A DNA stretch of 64,000 nt from positions 2,896,562-2,960,561 of the forward strand of contig NC_046654.1 in the NCBI RefSeq assembly GCF_900324485.2, given 5' to 3'. This document shows positions 40,310 to 62,420 of the stretch, one piece after another. The stretch's first letter is position 1, and each line of letters begins with the position of its first letter. The notes under the pieces were generated by a model. That model saw only the letters and a list, made by a program, of their open reading frames with translations, did not search any database and had not been told where the DNA came from. This stretch comes from Mastacembelus armatus. Lineage: Eukaryota; Chordata; Actinopteri; Synbranchiformes; Mastacembelidae. The position numbers and the translations under genes are program-made.

Positions 40310-40620
40310 CCCTGCTAGCTAAACACTTAGCTGTTAGCTTCTAATTCAAGCTGGAGACAGGTTGGAGTGATACTATGAATTACGGTATCGACATTAAAAC
40401 CCTTTAGAGCCGCTGGTGTGTGTGTAAAATAACACGGTTTCACTTACTTTGCGCAGTGACAAACATCACAGCAGAACAGCCATTTGCTAACATTAGCTAG
40501 TCGCTGCTGCTGGTTAACGTTAGCTTTCTCAGCCGTCAGCGACATGTTTTCATGTCACCGCAGCCAAAACTGTTTCCTTCCTCTGGAACCTCCTCTTGTC
40601 AAAGACGGACACGAAAAAGC
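40310..40620 (-). promoter_or_regulatory. rnf145 5' noncoding exon and promoter
   Basis: A reverse-strand donor AAA|GTAAGTG has its last exon base at 40448. It marks a 5' noncoding exon running up to about 40.6 kb. An acceptor-like CATCGCAG lies about 25 bases before the ATG-bearing exon. GCTAGCTAAACACTTAGC (40315) and GCTAACATTAGCTAGTCG plus GGTTAACGTTAGC (40484-40526) repeat the promoter word cluster seen elsewhere. Exact start site unknown. Confidence 0.55.
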
Positions 40621-40786
40621 GACATTAAATGAATGAAATTAAACGATATAATGACGAGCAAATACACTTCACATGCAATGTTATGATACCCTGCGCTTGC
40701 GTGGCCATTTCCTGTCAGGCGTCATAGCGAAATCAGCCAATCGCATTCAAGTACAGCAAATTTCAAAATAAAGGCATGGCTAAGGA

Positions 40787-40836
<50 letters not shown>

Positions 40837-43286
40837 TTAACAACAAGAACAACAATAATAAAAATAACACAAAGTAATAATAATAATAATATGAACCTTG
40901 AAATTATTATATCACTAATGTACTATAAAGCTGCAATAAACAGTTTTTCTTATTTACCATCAACCATCTGTTGCCATCATGCAATCTGTTTCAGTCCACA
41001 ACTGCTTTCCCTATAAAAGCTAACTCAAATAGGATATAATTCTGTCTAACCAAACAAAGAAAGTACAAAGAAATTGCACAGATTATCTCAACTTCAACTT
41101 TAGGACCATGATATTTGTATAGACTACAAAGTGTAAATGCACTGCAGCCACTTCTCAGGAAAACATGACTAATATAAAGAGAGTGTGTGTTTCCTGATTG
41201 TGTGGGTGGCTTTTTATGCAGAAATAAAAAGGTAGCCACTTTTCATGTCATGTTGTGTATATTTATTTTCCACTGAAACACCAAAAGTCTGTTAGACTAT
41301 TCAAAAGCACAAATTCTTATTTTACTTCTCATAGTGTACTAACATGATTTATATCAGTTATGCAATACAATAAAAGTGCACCAAAAAAATTCTTCCCTTA
41401 AACGCTGATAAAGTGCAGATGATGTATTTACAAGCCAGGAGGACTGACAGCTAAATCTGGAAACACACAGAAAGACTCACAATATAGAATGTGTGTGTAT
41501 AGATGCATAGAAGACAGTACAGTTTAGAGAGCACCTCCTTGTATTTCTTAATGCTGTCGTGCATTGCAACATGATATAATTTAATGCTGAGTCTATGAGT
41601 AAAAGCTGCAGTTCATGACAATAAATCATAAATACAACATTGATGTGGTCAATGAAAAATATGAGATTTGGATAGACACTGATAAACAAGCGATGCTGTG
41701 TTCCCAGTTGTTTGTCATAATTACAGTAATGTGTTTTACTGCTGTATTAAATCTCAACTTCTCTGTCAAAAAAATTTTAAACAAGAACTTGAACCAGAGA
41801 TTAAGGATTTACTGGCTGTCTGATTTGCGTGTTGTAAACAGTGTCTTAGCTGTTTTATTAGTAATTTCTTGGGACATGCAGCAGTTCTTCTGTAGAACTC
41901 AACTAAAAGTCATGATTTGAGAACACAAAAATTTTGGCTGAGCTACAAGAATAAAGTTTAGGAGCGAGTTGGGGCAGCAGAGGGAGGGACAGAACAATAT
42001 CAGTCATAAAAATTAAAGATTGCATCGAAAACGCTGCAGGGTGGAAAGATTTGCAGCTTTGGAGTGTCTTTGGAGTGTTGGGAAATTGTTCTTCCAAACC
42101 AACTCTGCCGGAAATTGGGTTCAGAAATGGTTCAGCAGAAATGTCAGTCCATAAAAAAGTGAGTCACTAGTACAAGCAGTATGTATTTTGATGATGCATG
42201 ATGCATCACCAGACCCTGAAAACAAAAGGAAAATGGAAAAGAAACAAAAATTGACCATGGCAGGAAGTAATAAACCTCACAGACTAAACTTGTTAAACTA
42301 CAACCAATTAGTAAGAACCGTAATGGAGAGTCACTGGAGAGTCACTGAAACAGGTTTAATTATGTGAAAACTATGTTGTACATACATGTAATATGTCTCT
42401 GGTCTAAAATAAAAAAGCTCAGCCTTTATAATTCTGAACAGGTGGAATAAAAAAATGAAACAGTTTTGGTTGTTAGATCTTCTAAGACATCAGTGACAGG
42501 ATGCACCTGCCAAACTGAATATTCACTTTCATTCAAACCACAATTTAACTGTGATCCCCCTACAAACATGCTGCAGTAAGGAAAGCCAACAAATAGCATG
42601 AATACAGGTTTGTAAGGTTTCACACCTGATTATATCAGTGGGGCAAGGATCTTAATTATTGTACCAATGCTAAGTTATAAATACAATTCAACCCAAAACC
42701 TAAAACGTGGACACATGATCTAGAATGAGAAAGACGTTTATGAAACCAACTCATCTACACTTAGAAAATGAAATAGTGATTTCTTTGGTCCTGGAACTGG
42801 CTCATATAGCAGCAACTAGGAGAATTACCAGTAGGGGACAGTATCCTGGTATAATTTCTGTAGATGCATTTCATTTAAGTATGAATTGGACCATATTTCT
42901 GCTTTATTGCAATGGGGCCAGTGTCCTGACTTGACATTTTTCATGGCTTACAGCTATGTGGACCTCTGACCTAATCCTGGAGGAACAATGTGTACTGCCT
43001 TTGCATATAGCTGCTTTGTTTTTGCTACAGTAAAGAAACTGAGTTCACAAACGTTGACTGTTAAAAAATATGGGTCACCACTGCAAACATAACCCGCATT
43101 ATGGAAACTCCAATTATGCACACATCTGCTTTTGAGTCACCAAATTTTGTGGAGCTTCAGCAGGAATTTGGGGAGGGAGTGGGGGCTGGGGGAGGGATGT
43201 GGATGGAGGTCTGGCTCTGTCATCTCCACATAAATTAGCCGGGGATTTTTTCCTGCAACAGTCTGCAGCTGCAAACAAAGAGCAAG
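40621..43286. other. rnf145-cpxm1 intergenic region (head to head)
   Basis: About 2.7 kb between divergent genes. It holds an (ACT)n repeat and otherwise AT-rich sequence without recognisable exons. The last about 100 bases are the cpxm1 promoter side: a purine/GC-rich stretch and a weak TATA-like CATAAATTA at about 43229. Confidence 0.5.
40791..40836. repeat. (ACT)n microsatellite
   Basis: About 15 ACT/CTA triplets, upstream of rnf145. Confidence 0.95.
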
Positions 43287-52411
<9,125 letters not shown>

Positions 52412-53012
52412 GAGGAGTGAGGGGGTGACAGGCTGAAGACACCTGATAATCAGACCAGGATAAGAGGTTGAAAAAATTCAGTTCAAGATGTGAAAAATGT
52501 CGTGTGGGAAAACAACACATTTCTACTGTGACTGAGAGGACACTATTAAAGGGTCAGTTCACCCAATGAAACTCTACATAGCCAAGTGCCATTAAAACCT
52601 GAATTTTATCTGTTAAGACTTTAAAATATCTGTCTCAGATTTCGACCACCTCCAATGTAGTGATGTATGATGTCACAATATTCAACATTTGGTTTTGTGT
52701 GATCCTTTAATGCAGATTATCTGATGATTTATCTCAAAGACTCAAACTAACAATGCTAAAATCATTTCTATAAAGTTACACAAGTTATGACATTTTAAGG
52801 ATAATGGACATTGACCCCTTAATGGACAGTTCTCTTATGATAAAGTCTAACTTCATGTAACATTTAGTTAGTACCTCTTTATAGCCAGTGATGCTGTATT
52901 GTTCGTTATTTACTGGTACAAAGACTTGGTTGAGGATTTAAGAGTCAGCTGGTCTGATGTGACATGTTTTTTCTAACACTGTGTTTGACTGATGTCCAAC
53001 AACACCATAAAA

Positions 53013-53018
53013 AATAAA
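53013..53018 (+). terminator. cpxm1 poly(A) signal
   Basis: AATAAA 602 bases beyond the cpxm1 stop, the first canonical signal downstream. Confidence 0.6.
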
Positions 53019-53689
53019 GGTTCCTTAATTTGTGTTCTCGATATTCTAAGATCTAAACTTGAACTGAGTGAAGAGAAGTGGGACAACTGTGGGGAAAGAA
53101 GAGGAAGAAAGGCTCAAATGGTGTCACTCTGTGCTCAGTAAGATCATGCTGAAATGCTCACGATGACTAAAGTTCAACATTTTAGTTTTGCATCCTAATG
53201 CAAACAAACATGACACAAACTAAACCTGAGTTTGACAGGAATGGCATTAGTTTTGCTAGTATGTGGTTTCAAACCAAAGTACTGGACAAGTGAAAAACTG
53301 ACCCGGAGATGGCGCTAGATGAAAAGTCAGATGGGAGCTGCCTTTTAAAATCAATTGTTTTGTATCTATAAGTCTTTGGCTAAAGTGCTCAAAGCTGCAC
53401 ATATGCAACAGGTAAAAAGGCTTATAATATACCCACAAACATTTGGGGAGCAGCGTGCTATTCCAGTTGTCATCATGCAAAGCAAAGCTAAGGTCACTAG
53501 TAGACCAGTTCAGTGATCCTTCTTCCTCACACTGGTTTACAGCCTATTTCAGCCTTTGCATCCAGGGAGTTTAGTTGGCATCAAGTGGCAATTTTGTGCA
53601 TTTCACATGTAAAATGTTAAAACCTGAATCTGAAAATCACTGGACAGACTGATACACAGAACAGTGCGCAGTGCAAAAGAAGCTAACTT
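53019..53689. other. cpxm1-dcaf10 convergent spacer
   Basis: About 670 bases between two convergent poly(A) signals. No gene or repeat recognised. Confidence 0.55.
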
Positions 53690-55109
53690 TTTATTTTAGT
53701 GATAGTAAGTACCATTTTAGTATCATTGTTGCTGCTGTGTATAGCCATGTAAGAAACAACAGTGCAAGCAGTTCAACATGTTTTTGTCCACATTTCCTCC
53801 AGCTGTGACATGTGCACAGGTATCAACCGAACCACTTTACATTCAGTTAACACACAATGAACAAAAAAAAAGAACAAATTCATATTAATGAACCCGGTTT
53901 TTTGCTATACCTGAAGTGAAAGTGGCAGATAAGACACTTCTTTCCAAAGAGCCTGTGAATATAGGTGAAATAAAAGCAGCAGTGAATATACAGCATGGCT
54001 GGTCCTTTGACCATCAGCTCAGCCAATTAAAACATTTAACCGTAAATGAAACTAAAGACACGTTTCTTAATACACAATAAAATTAGTTATTCCAGAAGAG
54101 GAAAGAAGTCCCTGAATTGACTGAGCTGAAAGTGAAACGAACCCTTTTGGGACATACTGAACAACACAGTTAACTGAGGTACAATGTGTTAAAAGCATCC
54201 TTCCTTCATTACAGACAGGGGCCACGTCATGAGCTGGGAATTAATAAGCTTCATCTCTTCACCACAAAACCAAATGAATCAATGAATCATTTGTTTTTTC
54301 CCCATCAGATCCAAACATACAATTATTACATTTTTTTTTTTTTTTTTTTAAAAGAAGGTCAACGTACTGCAAAGAGTCAAGACTGGTATATATCATCTAA
54401 TCAACACGCTGCAAGAAGGCAAATAAATATATTTCCCAAAATGTCAAACAATGCCTTTAACATCAATAACATCAGATGTTCACTTTTAGTTCTCAGCTCA
54501 CTACAGAGGAGCACTGCTGTGTCCAAGCTGAAGTGTATTTTGGCATCTGACAGCTCAACACACAACACCACCCTCTCATAAACAAGAAAGAAGAATCTTC
54601 ATAAAGGCTGGTATGCATAGTAGTATACACTTATGTCTATGTTTTCTGTACATAACAGCACACTATTATCTATTCTGCAGTCAGTCAGCATGTACTGTTA
54701 CCAGTTTACACTAGGGTCTAACAACCACATGTACTTGGCTCTTACAGCAGCTATACTACAATGGTAACAAACACAAAAGCATCTGCAGCAGTAAATCAGT
54801 CCAAGCAATGTGTTCGCTACTTAGAGAGGAAATTAAAGCCTGGCCGCTTTGCTTTATTACACTGTAAAAGTAAGGAACTGGAAGCGATGAGGAGAAACAC
54901 TGATGTGGATCAACACTCTCTTCAAAAACCAACTTAATGAGGTACAAGCTCAGAAAACAAGTCACATGTTTCTTGGCAAATTTCATCTTGTAAAGGGAAG
55001 CAGAGGCGACTTAATCTTAAATCATCCCATGAATGGACTGAAACCAACAGTGAAATGATTCTAGTATCATGTGTGTGCCCACATACTGATGCCATGGAGC
55101 ATCTCTGCA

Positions 55110-55143
<34 letters not shown>

Positions 55144-57107
55144 AAAATCAAGGAGCGACCACAACGCACAGACCTGTTTGTTCCGGCCTCACTATAAACA
55201 CGGGCACTGTACTTTGTCCAAACTCAATCCCACATTACATTCACTTGTTGTTGAAAAAACCCATTAGAACAACAAATGTACATAAACCCACCAGCGACAG
55301 CAGTCCCCACTGCACTCTTTACAGCTGTTTGAGTAACATCTGCCAGAATCTACGGTGCCTGGCAGTATACAGGACATTACTGAGGCTTTTAAGAACAAAA
55401 CTATGAAATTGTTACATCTTCAGTAGGAGTGTAAAGTATGGAGTCATAGAATATTTTAAAAAATGGATTAACACACTGCAGAACATAGTATAATAAGACC
55501 AGACTTAACTATTGGAGAAAATGTAATTAGAACTCTTGTCCTTGAAAAGCGACTTGTGCAGAAAGTGGGATTGGAAATATCAGGGGAGCACTTTGGAAAC
55601 TGAGATACTGACTGCTTCACTTCTCTACTGTCCAAACCCCATGAAGCTTCCATCCTCGGAGTTGAGATAAAAACAAGACTCAAAACAAGGAGTGACTGAA
55701 ACATAATGAGTGTTAGCGATTTAAAAAAAGTAACAAGTGAGCAAAGAATCAAAAAATAGAAACACGGTGCTACAAGTAGTGTCGACATTAACACACCAAT
55801 AAAACCAGTCAAAGTCTTCAAAGACGGGGCAGAAAAACAAGGCGGAGAGCGACAACATGACAAGCAAGAAGTGTATATGCCGCTATCCATGAGTGAAGGC
55901 AAAAAGCCTTGATGAGGTCCTTGAAGTCCAAGGTCAAAGTTCAGATTGTATGAGCAGAGAAGCAGCACCTGTGGGGAAAAGGCATGAGCAGAGCGGAGCA
56001 GCTGAGAACGACACGATCCGCAGCAGAGGACGCCCAGTCCAGACGACCAGCAACAACGCAGATGACAGACACAAGCGCCTGTTTCTTTGTCTCGTTAGAA
56101 TTAATGGATTGATATTTGTTTGCATCCTTAGTGTTTTTGTCCCAAGACGTCAACGCGTGGACGTGCCGAGTCTCGAAATAAGTGTCCTACTGCTATAGAG
56201 AGCAAAATTAATCTTTAGTATGAAAAAGAATCACAGAGCACCTGCAGAGTTATTTTTTGACTGATGCCACGTTGCATCTCTGAATTTAACAATCAAACCT
56301 CCTCATCAGGCTGAGAGTGGAAGTCTAGTTCGCAACTGCCAGATTTTCTGTTTTGTTGCATCTTATTTTCTTGCAGTCCAGGCTCAGACAGACTAATGTT
56401 TCCATCCTCCACTGCAGCCCAGTCAGGGACACAGCTCGTCTTCTCCTCCTTTAATTGTTTTTTTTTTTTTTTTCAGGTCAGTGAATATCAGCTGACAGCT
56501 CCCACCCAAACACACTCAGCCCGGCTCACAGCTGCAGACCTGGGGCTAGAAGTGCTTTAAATACTCTTTCAGGTTTACTTGGTACATTTTAGATGCCAGA
56601 CTGGTGCAGCTTTCATCAGATTATCTGGCAGAAGGTTCAGAATAATCACAGGTTATCAACATACACACAACATGTCATATATGAAATATCTGCATGTTGT
56701 AAATTCAATCCATTTGGTCCACTGAAAACTTTAAAACAGATGCTAGGGCTGCTACATTTCAACTTTTCTTTTCTTTTTTTTTTTTTTAAAAAGTAGTTTC
56801 CTCTGGATTTGATGTAAATTACACCAAATTATACTAAAGAGGAAATATTACCAGCTTTGGACAACAAATATCTGCATATATTAAATGATACAGGTCTAAA
56901 ATCATAAAAAATATAAAGCTGCGTGAAGAATATACTCAAGCAGAGCAATATTTTTAAAGATTTTTATGCAACTATCAAACTAATAGATCTTGGAAATGTT
57001 CTTCTTCTTGAACAATTCTCTCTAGACTGTCTAGGTCTGTGCAGGAACCCTCATCAGAACCTCTGTACCCAGGTCTGCAGTGCTTCGCTCTCTGCCAGCA
57101 ATTGATG
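53690..57107 (-). other. Probable dcaf10 3' UTR (about 3.4 kb) with poly(A) signal
   Basis: Reverse AATAAA at 53690-53695 is the candidate end. Between it and the dcaf10 stop (57108) no exon is recognisable on either strand. The stretch is AT-rich with homopolymers, including A29 at 55113-55141 and runs of T near 54.33, 56.46 and 56.77 kb. Open frames of 131-166 codons here show no family resemblance. Closer poly(A) signals could give shorter forms. Confidence 0.5.
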
Positions 57108-60100
57108 CTAAAACTTGGGCTGGTAAAGGGCCACACGTCCGCTGAGGCAGCCCGAGGCCAGCTGGCAGTGTGTTGGGGAGAATTTGGTGGTGAGCACCAC
57201 GTCGCTGTGCGAGTAGATGGAACGGATCTCCCTGAGGCAGCTGGTTTGGACGGGCAGGCAGTCAGCCAGCTCGCTGCAGCGCTCATCAAAGGCCAGCAGG
57301 CGGACGCCATAGCCATAGGGGGAGCAGATGAGCCGTCCGTCCGGGCTGAAACACAGCTCCTTAATGTAGCCCCGCCCCACGTTGGCCTCCTCGATGTAGT
57401 GGGTGAGGCGGAGGGAGCAGCGGGGGGAGACGAGTGGGCGGGTGGGTGCCCCCTCCTGGAACTCATACACACACGTCCACTGGAGAAAGAGAGGAAAGAG
57501 GTTGGGGCAGGTGTTGGAGATGCAAAGCAAGTCAAAGCAGATTGTTTTCAGATCTAAAAAACATGAAGAGGGAACAAGCAGTAAAGTGCTCTAAAATATA
57601 GGATCACATCTGTGTTTCCTCACCTCCTGGTCGTCCATGTTGCTGGAGCATCGGATGAGTGTGGCCCAGCCTTTTGGATGGAGCTGCAGGGAGGTGATGC
57701 AGTTCCCTCTGTCCCTCTCTCCTGGGATCTCTGGTGTCAAAACCTCCAGGCTGTTTCTTGGAGAAAGACCTGTGAAAACCAGGTTTATGATAACCTTAGA
57801 ATCCCAGCATCTCAACAGATATCTATTATACAGTTTCATTATCTGAGTATCTCTGACCTTCTCTGTGAGGGTGGATCTTGCTGGAGTCATTCCCCTGGCG
57901 AGGAGTTCCAGCCGACCTGGACGTCGATGTGCCTCCATCTACAGAATCACATCAGGGTCAAAACTCGTTTTATTAAAACTGGAAACACTGGGCAGATATT
58001 TTTAAACTGCCGATACAAAGTGTGGTCTGACCTGAGCTGAGTGGAGTCCGCCGGGCTCGCAGCATGCGGTAGCTGCCCACCTCCAGTGACTGGGTGAGGT
58101 CCAGGTCGTGCAGGATGAGCAGGTACCCTGAGGAGGTGGAGATGAGCATCTTGGAACAGTCAGGCGTCAGACGCATCCTCATTAGGTAGCGGGTGTGGAA
58201 GAACTTTTTGTGCGGGCAGCCGTCCTCTGTAAACCTGCAGGAGGACAGTTTTGGTGGTCTCAGACACTTTAAAATAACTCAGGTTAACGAGGTTTTTGCT
58301 TAAGGCAGGGAGGTATTGTTCAAAATGAAGCAGTTTGGATGAAGAAAAACAACCCGAGGTGAACTGTCTGGAGTTACAGCAACTTTATCATCATCATCAT
58401 CATCTCTGGGTAGCACTTCAGGAAAGACAAGGAGGTTTTCAGGGTTGAATTACAGCCAAAGAACCCATTTCACCCAACTTAAAAGTTGTAAAGTTGCAGG
58501 TTTTATGGGTCGAAAGAAAGAGGATTGTTAAAAAGTCAGTGATGCATGGGTTGGAGTTTTATGTGCAGCTGCAAGTACAGCATGAGGAAACCACCAGAAC
58601 AGATCTGAATATTTTCCAGGTAGTGAAAAGTGACTGAATTCTGACTCAAATAAGAGACAGATTTGTTGGATTTACTTATTTTGGAGAACAGGAGCAGAGA
58701 GAAAATGTTTTTTATTTATTTATTTATTTATTTATTATAAACCTTGTTGTAAGGTGCTATATAAATAAAGATTGACTGATATTCATCTTTACACGTTTCA
58801 TGTTTGCCTTGACGTCTACATACCCTAAACACCACACACAAACCTGTTAGTGTCCCACGTGATGACGTTGCCATCGAAGCCGGATGTGACGAGGAGACGA
58901 GTGTTGGTGTCATACTCGATGTTTTTCACCCAGCTGGCGTGGCCATGCAATGAGCAAACCTTTGAATTCAGCTTACGGAGATCCCATAATGCAATGGTGG
59001 TGTCATCAGAGCATGTGGCAAACAAACGATTGTCCAAAAACCTGCATGACACAGAGTCAACATTTTCATTTCAGATTCTCTGCAGCCATGAATCCACACA
59101 GAAGCTTGAGCTAAACCCGATACACAAACATCGATAAAGATGATTTAAAGGAGCATGTTGGCTTCATGAATCTTTTATGTTTCACTGCTTTAAGCTTTAA
59201 CTCCTCCCCTGTCTACGCCGCAGGATGCTGCACACCTACTTTTATAAATCCTCACTGGACTAATTAAAGATTAGATTAATGCACCTTATGTTGTTGACAC
59301 AGTCCTCGTGGGCCTCCGTCAGGGTTTTGATGTGTCTGGATGAGATGGGATCAAAGAGCAGGACTTCAGTCTGCTCACAGGCCACAGTCAGCACAGACCT
59401 GGGCAGAGCAAAAAGACAGACACTTGTTAACAAACTAATATTTTCACCCAAATTCATCATTTTCTACAACTGTAGGCAATAAAATGTTTTTCTCGTCTCC
59501 TGCGCACATGCATCTTCCAGAAAAACTGTTCACTGCAGGACGGACACATGTTTTGTTCTGTGCTCACATGATGCTCACTAACACCATGTGACCCAGACAC
59601 TGCACCTGGTTTGGCTGCAGGATTTATTTCCTATATCTGCTCCCAGGCTTGACCCCTGGGTGAACTCACTGGTCGTGCTGGCCCTGGGGGTTTTGCACTG
59701 GGGGGGGGGGGGGAAGGCCGAACTTGTCCTGTTTGGTTTCCAGCCTGCCAATGAATATAGTCTCTGCATAAACACGGATATCTCTCTGAGTGAAGTGATC
59801 CTTGGATGGTATCAAGGCCAGAGAGGATGGATTTGGAAATAAAACCTGAGCTCTTGCCCGCTTGTGTTTATGTGAGTGAAAGGCCACAAATGTTAGACTC
59901 GGAAGTGTCTTACCCGTCTGGGGAGTACTCCAGGTTAAACACGGCTCCATGGGTCTGAGTGCTCAGGTTCACAGACTCCACAGCCGGATTCATGGAGCAG
60001 TACAAACTGGTCATTGTCCTGAAGTTATCCCGAGCTGGGTCCACAAACACCCCTCGTCTTATAGTCCTGCTCTGCAGCCAGGAAAACAGACGATTCCCCC

Positions 60101-60374
60101 TGCCGCCTTCGGAGCCGGAGACCCCGCTGCTCCCTGTCTGCGGTGCGGCGGCTGTTTGGAGATGGCTCTCCCGCTCCTCCGACCCCAGAGACCTGGCGCT
60201 GCGTTCCGGCTGTTCCCCGCTGCTCCCCGGCGGCGAAGGAGATCCCCGCCGAGGGATTTCATCGTCCTCGTCTGAGTCGTCGATGTCAGGATCTTCCTCT
60301 TTGTCGCTGCCGTTGTTGGGCCTGTCCTGCGACTCGTCGGCGTCCTCGCTGTCGCTCTGGTGCTCCGAGCTCAT
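57108..60374 (-). CDS. dcaf10: DDB1- and CUL4-associated factor 10 (WD repeat protein)
   Basis: Seven exons (high to low): 59914-60374, 59285-59398, 58844-59041, 58032-58234, 57858-57938, 57624-57769, 57108-57479. They join in phase to 524 residues (human 559). DCAF10 (WDR32) is a substrate receptor of CUL4-DDB1 ubiquitin ligases. After an acidic, Ser/Asp-rich N terminus (about 1-90) the WD40 propeller begins near FVDPARDNFRTMTSLY. The DDB1-binding WDXR motif is WDLR at 211-214 (TTIALWDLRKLN). The C terminus GCLSGRVALYQPKF matches human closely. The first ATG is at 60374 (MSSEHQSDSED). The frame extends five codons further up only to a GTG, so 60374 is taken as the start. It is head to head with hhipl2 and tail to tail with cpxm1. 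Confidence 0.96.
58714..58775. repeat. (TTTA)n and retroposon-like tail in dcaf10 intron
   Basis: A TTTA tetranucleotide run (to about 58737) is followed by AAGGTGCTATATAAATAAAG, a phrase typical of the 3' tails of fish SINE/LINE elements. The element body is not recognisable. Confidence 0.45.
59699..59713. repeat. Poly-G run
   Basis: About 14 consecutive G residues in dcaf10 intron 1, immediately before GAAGGCC. Confidence 0.9.
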
Positions 60375-61515
60375 TGTAGCAGCGTCCACACCGCCGTCTG
60401 GGTTTCGGGGCGCGGCGTCTGGGCTCGACTGTCTCCGGTCACCTACGGAGCATGTACCCGCTGTCCTCCGCCAGCCCTCTACAGCACCGTGGAAGTGGAT
60501 TTCAGCCGCATAGACTGCGTTTAACTAATAAAATGTTGTTGCCAGGTTTGGCAGCGCCTTATCGCCGCGCGGAAATCCCAGCGCGGATAGCGAGAGTGCG
60601 ACCGGAAGAGTCCAGCTGTCGCTTTCAAAATAAACGCGCCAAAAAGTTCTTCAAAAGAATAATAGGTGTCCGTATTAAAGAAAAACAAAACAGATTAGTC
60701 ATTTCATATTCGTTTATTTTAGTTGCATTTCTCTCTATTTATTGACATTTTTGCGAAATAAATTACACGTAAACAAAGTAATTTTCATCAATAAATATTT
60801 TAAGCTGAAACGTCCTGTTGGAAGTTTGATGTTTTTATTCTGACTAACTTGATAAATTTCGTCCTCCACCAAAACAAATGCAAAATAAAAAGAAATGACG
60901 AACTTCCGCTTCCTTACCCACTTAAGGTGTATCCGCAGTTCGTTTGCTTCCATCTGCTGGATAAAAACTGCAACGTCTTTTGTGTAACAAATATTTACGT
61001 CACTTACAGTATATAAGTAAGCTTTCAAACTAAAAATGTCAGTAAATATATAAAAATCTTATAATATCTTATAAAATAGGCCTACGGTTTTATTTATTGT
61101 GGTGTCAAGTCTCACATCATGGACATTGGTTATGTGATAAAGTTATTTTGTCTGATTCTGTCTGACATTTTACAATTCTGCGTATAAGTATATTCTGTTC
61201 TAAGTATAATTTTACAGATTCAAAGAGAAAAAAGAAACATCCTATTGGCAAATATCACGCATCACATCCCTATTGCTGTATGTTGACCTATGAGAACTGA
61301 CTACTGCATTACTGCATTAACACTAATGTGTTATTGTAATACCTTCAGTGTGAAATCGTATTTGTTATATATTTATGCAGCTTTGTCAGTATTTCTTTTC
61401 ACGTTTATTATGAGAAAAAACAATGCACATTAGCATGTCTGTGACTACCTTGTCACGATGTCAGACTTAAATTTGTGATTGTGTTTTTGTACATTTCTAG
61501 TGGCAGGTATTGTGT

Positions 61516-61567
<52 letters not shown>

Positions 61568-61823
61568 GGTGGGTGTGGGGAGGGGTGGGAGAAGGGATGG
61601 GAAGGGCATCTTGCCTATGGCACTAAAATGACATGACATGTAAGAAGCACAGCTGCCCAGATGTTCCACAAACGACATTGCTGGCCCGGAGGCGCTTTTC
61701 AAAAACATGACACAAAATTATTGCCCTATAAACAGCATATAGGGGCATCTTCATGTCTTGACACTGTGCTCTGACCGGTCGTAGCTCACTCAAATTGAAC
61801 CTTTTCGGGGCCAGAAAGCAGAA
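60375..61823. promoter_or_regulatory. dcaf10-hhipl2 divergent intergenic region
   Basis: 1.45 kb between opposite-strand start codons. The dcaf10 side (to about 60.64 kb, and exon 1 itself) is strongly CpG-rich, as in housekeeping promoters. The middle is AT-rich with nothing recognised. The hhipl2 side contains a TG microsatellite merging into a G-quadruplex motif. The genes are probably too far apart to share one core promoter. Confidence 0.55.
61520..61590. repeat. (TG)n followed by (GGGT)n
   Basis: About 20 TG repeats (61520-61559) run into GGGTGGGTGGGTGGG (61559-61573) and further G runs. It ends about 235 bases upstream of the hhipl2 ATG. Confidence 0.95.
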
Positions 61824-62389
61824 ATGACAAGTACACGCGGCGCTGGGCTCCACTCAAGCGGAGCCCTTTGCGCGATTTTACGCGCAGTGGCAGGTCCTTG
61901 TGTGTCCAGAGAGTCCTTGAAGCTTTCCGAGTTTGTCCTGATCTTATCAGTGATGCTGCTCATCCCGGCCCAGCCAGCATCAGCTCATCCTCAGTGTCTG
62001 GATTTCGAGCCACCTTTCAAACTTCAGTGGCACCTGGAGTTTTGCACGCAGTACGAGCAGTTTGGCTGCTGCGACCAGAAAACGGACAACATGATCGCGG
62101 AGAGATACTGGGGCATTATTGACCAACTGGAAGCGGCGGGTTATGAGCTGTGTTTAGACATGCTGAAGGAAATCCTTTGTCAGGTACATAAGTTATTTTC
62201 TTTAAGAGCTGGACTGTGTTATCCCCCGCTGACACGCTGCTGTGACAAATTAACAGTTAACAGTTATTTGATAAAATAATCTCAAGGCGACGGTTTACTC
62301 GCATTATTTCTCTTCTTTTGTACAAGTGAATCCAAGCTTCAATTTGCAGTCAAGGTCAATTCAGTTTAGAAGTTTGCCAGTGGAATAAG

Positions 62390-62420
<31 letters not shown>

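Noticed and set aside
54186-54581. 131-codon open frame on the plus strand
   Set aside because: Contains a poly-T-encoded Phe run and no recognisable domain. It is within the probable dcaf10 3' UTR, antisense.
55468-55968. 166-codon open frame on the minus strand
   Set aside because: It lies in the apparent dcaf10 3' UTR, shows no family motifs, and has composition typical of chance translation of AT-rich sequence.
57039-57557. 172-codon plus-strand frame rich in Ala, Gly and Glu
   Set aside because: It is antisense to the last dcaf10 exon, whose WD-repeat protein is clearly conserved.
60375-60389. Upstream extension of the dcaf10 frame to a GTG
   Set aside because: The extension has no ATG, and the conserved vertebrate protein can start at the first ATG (60374).
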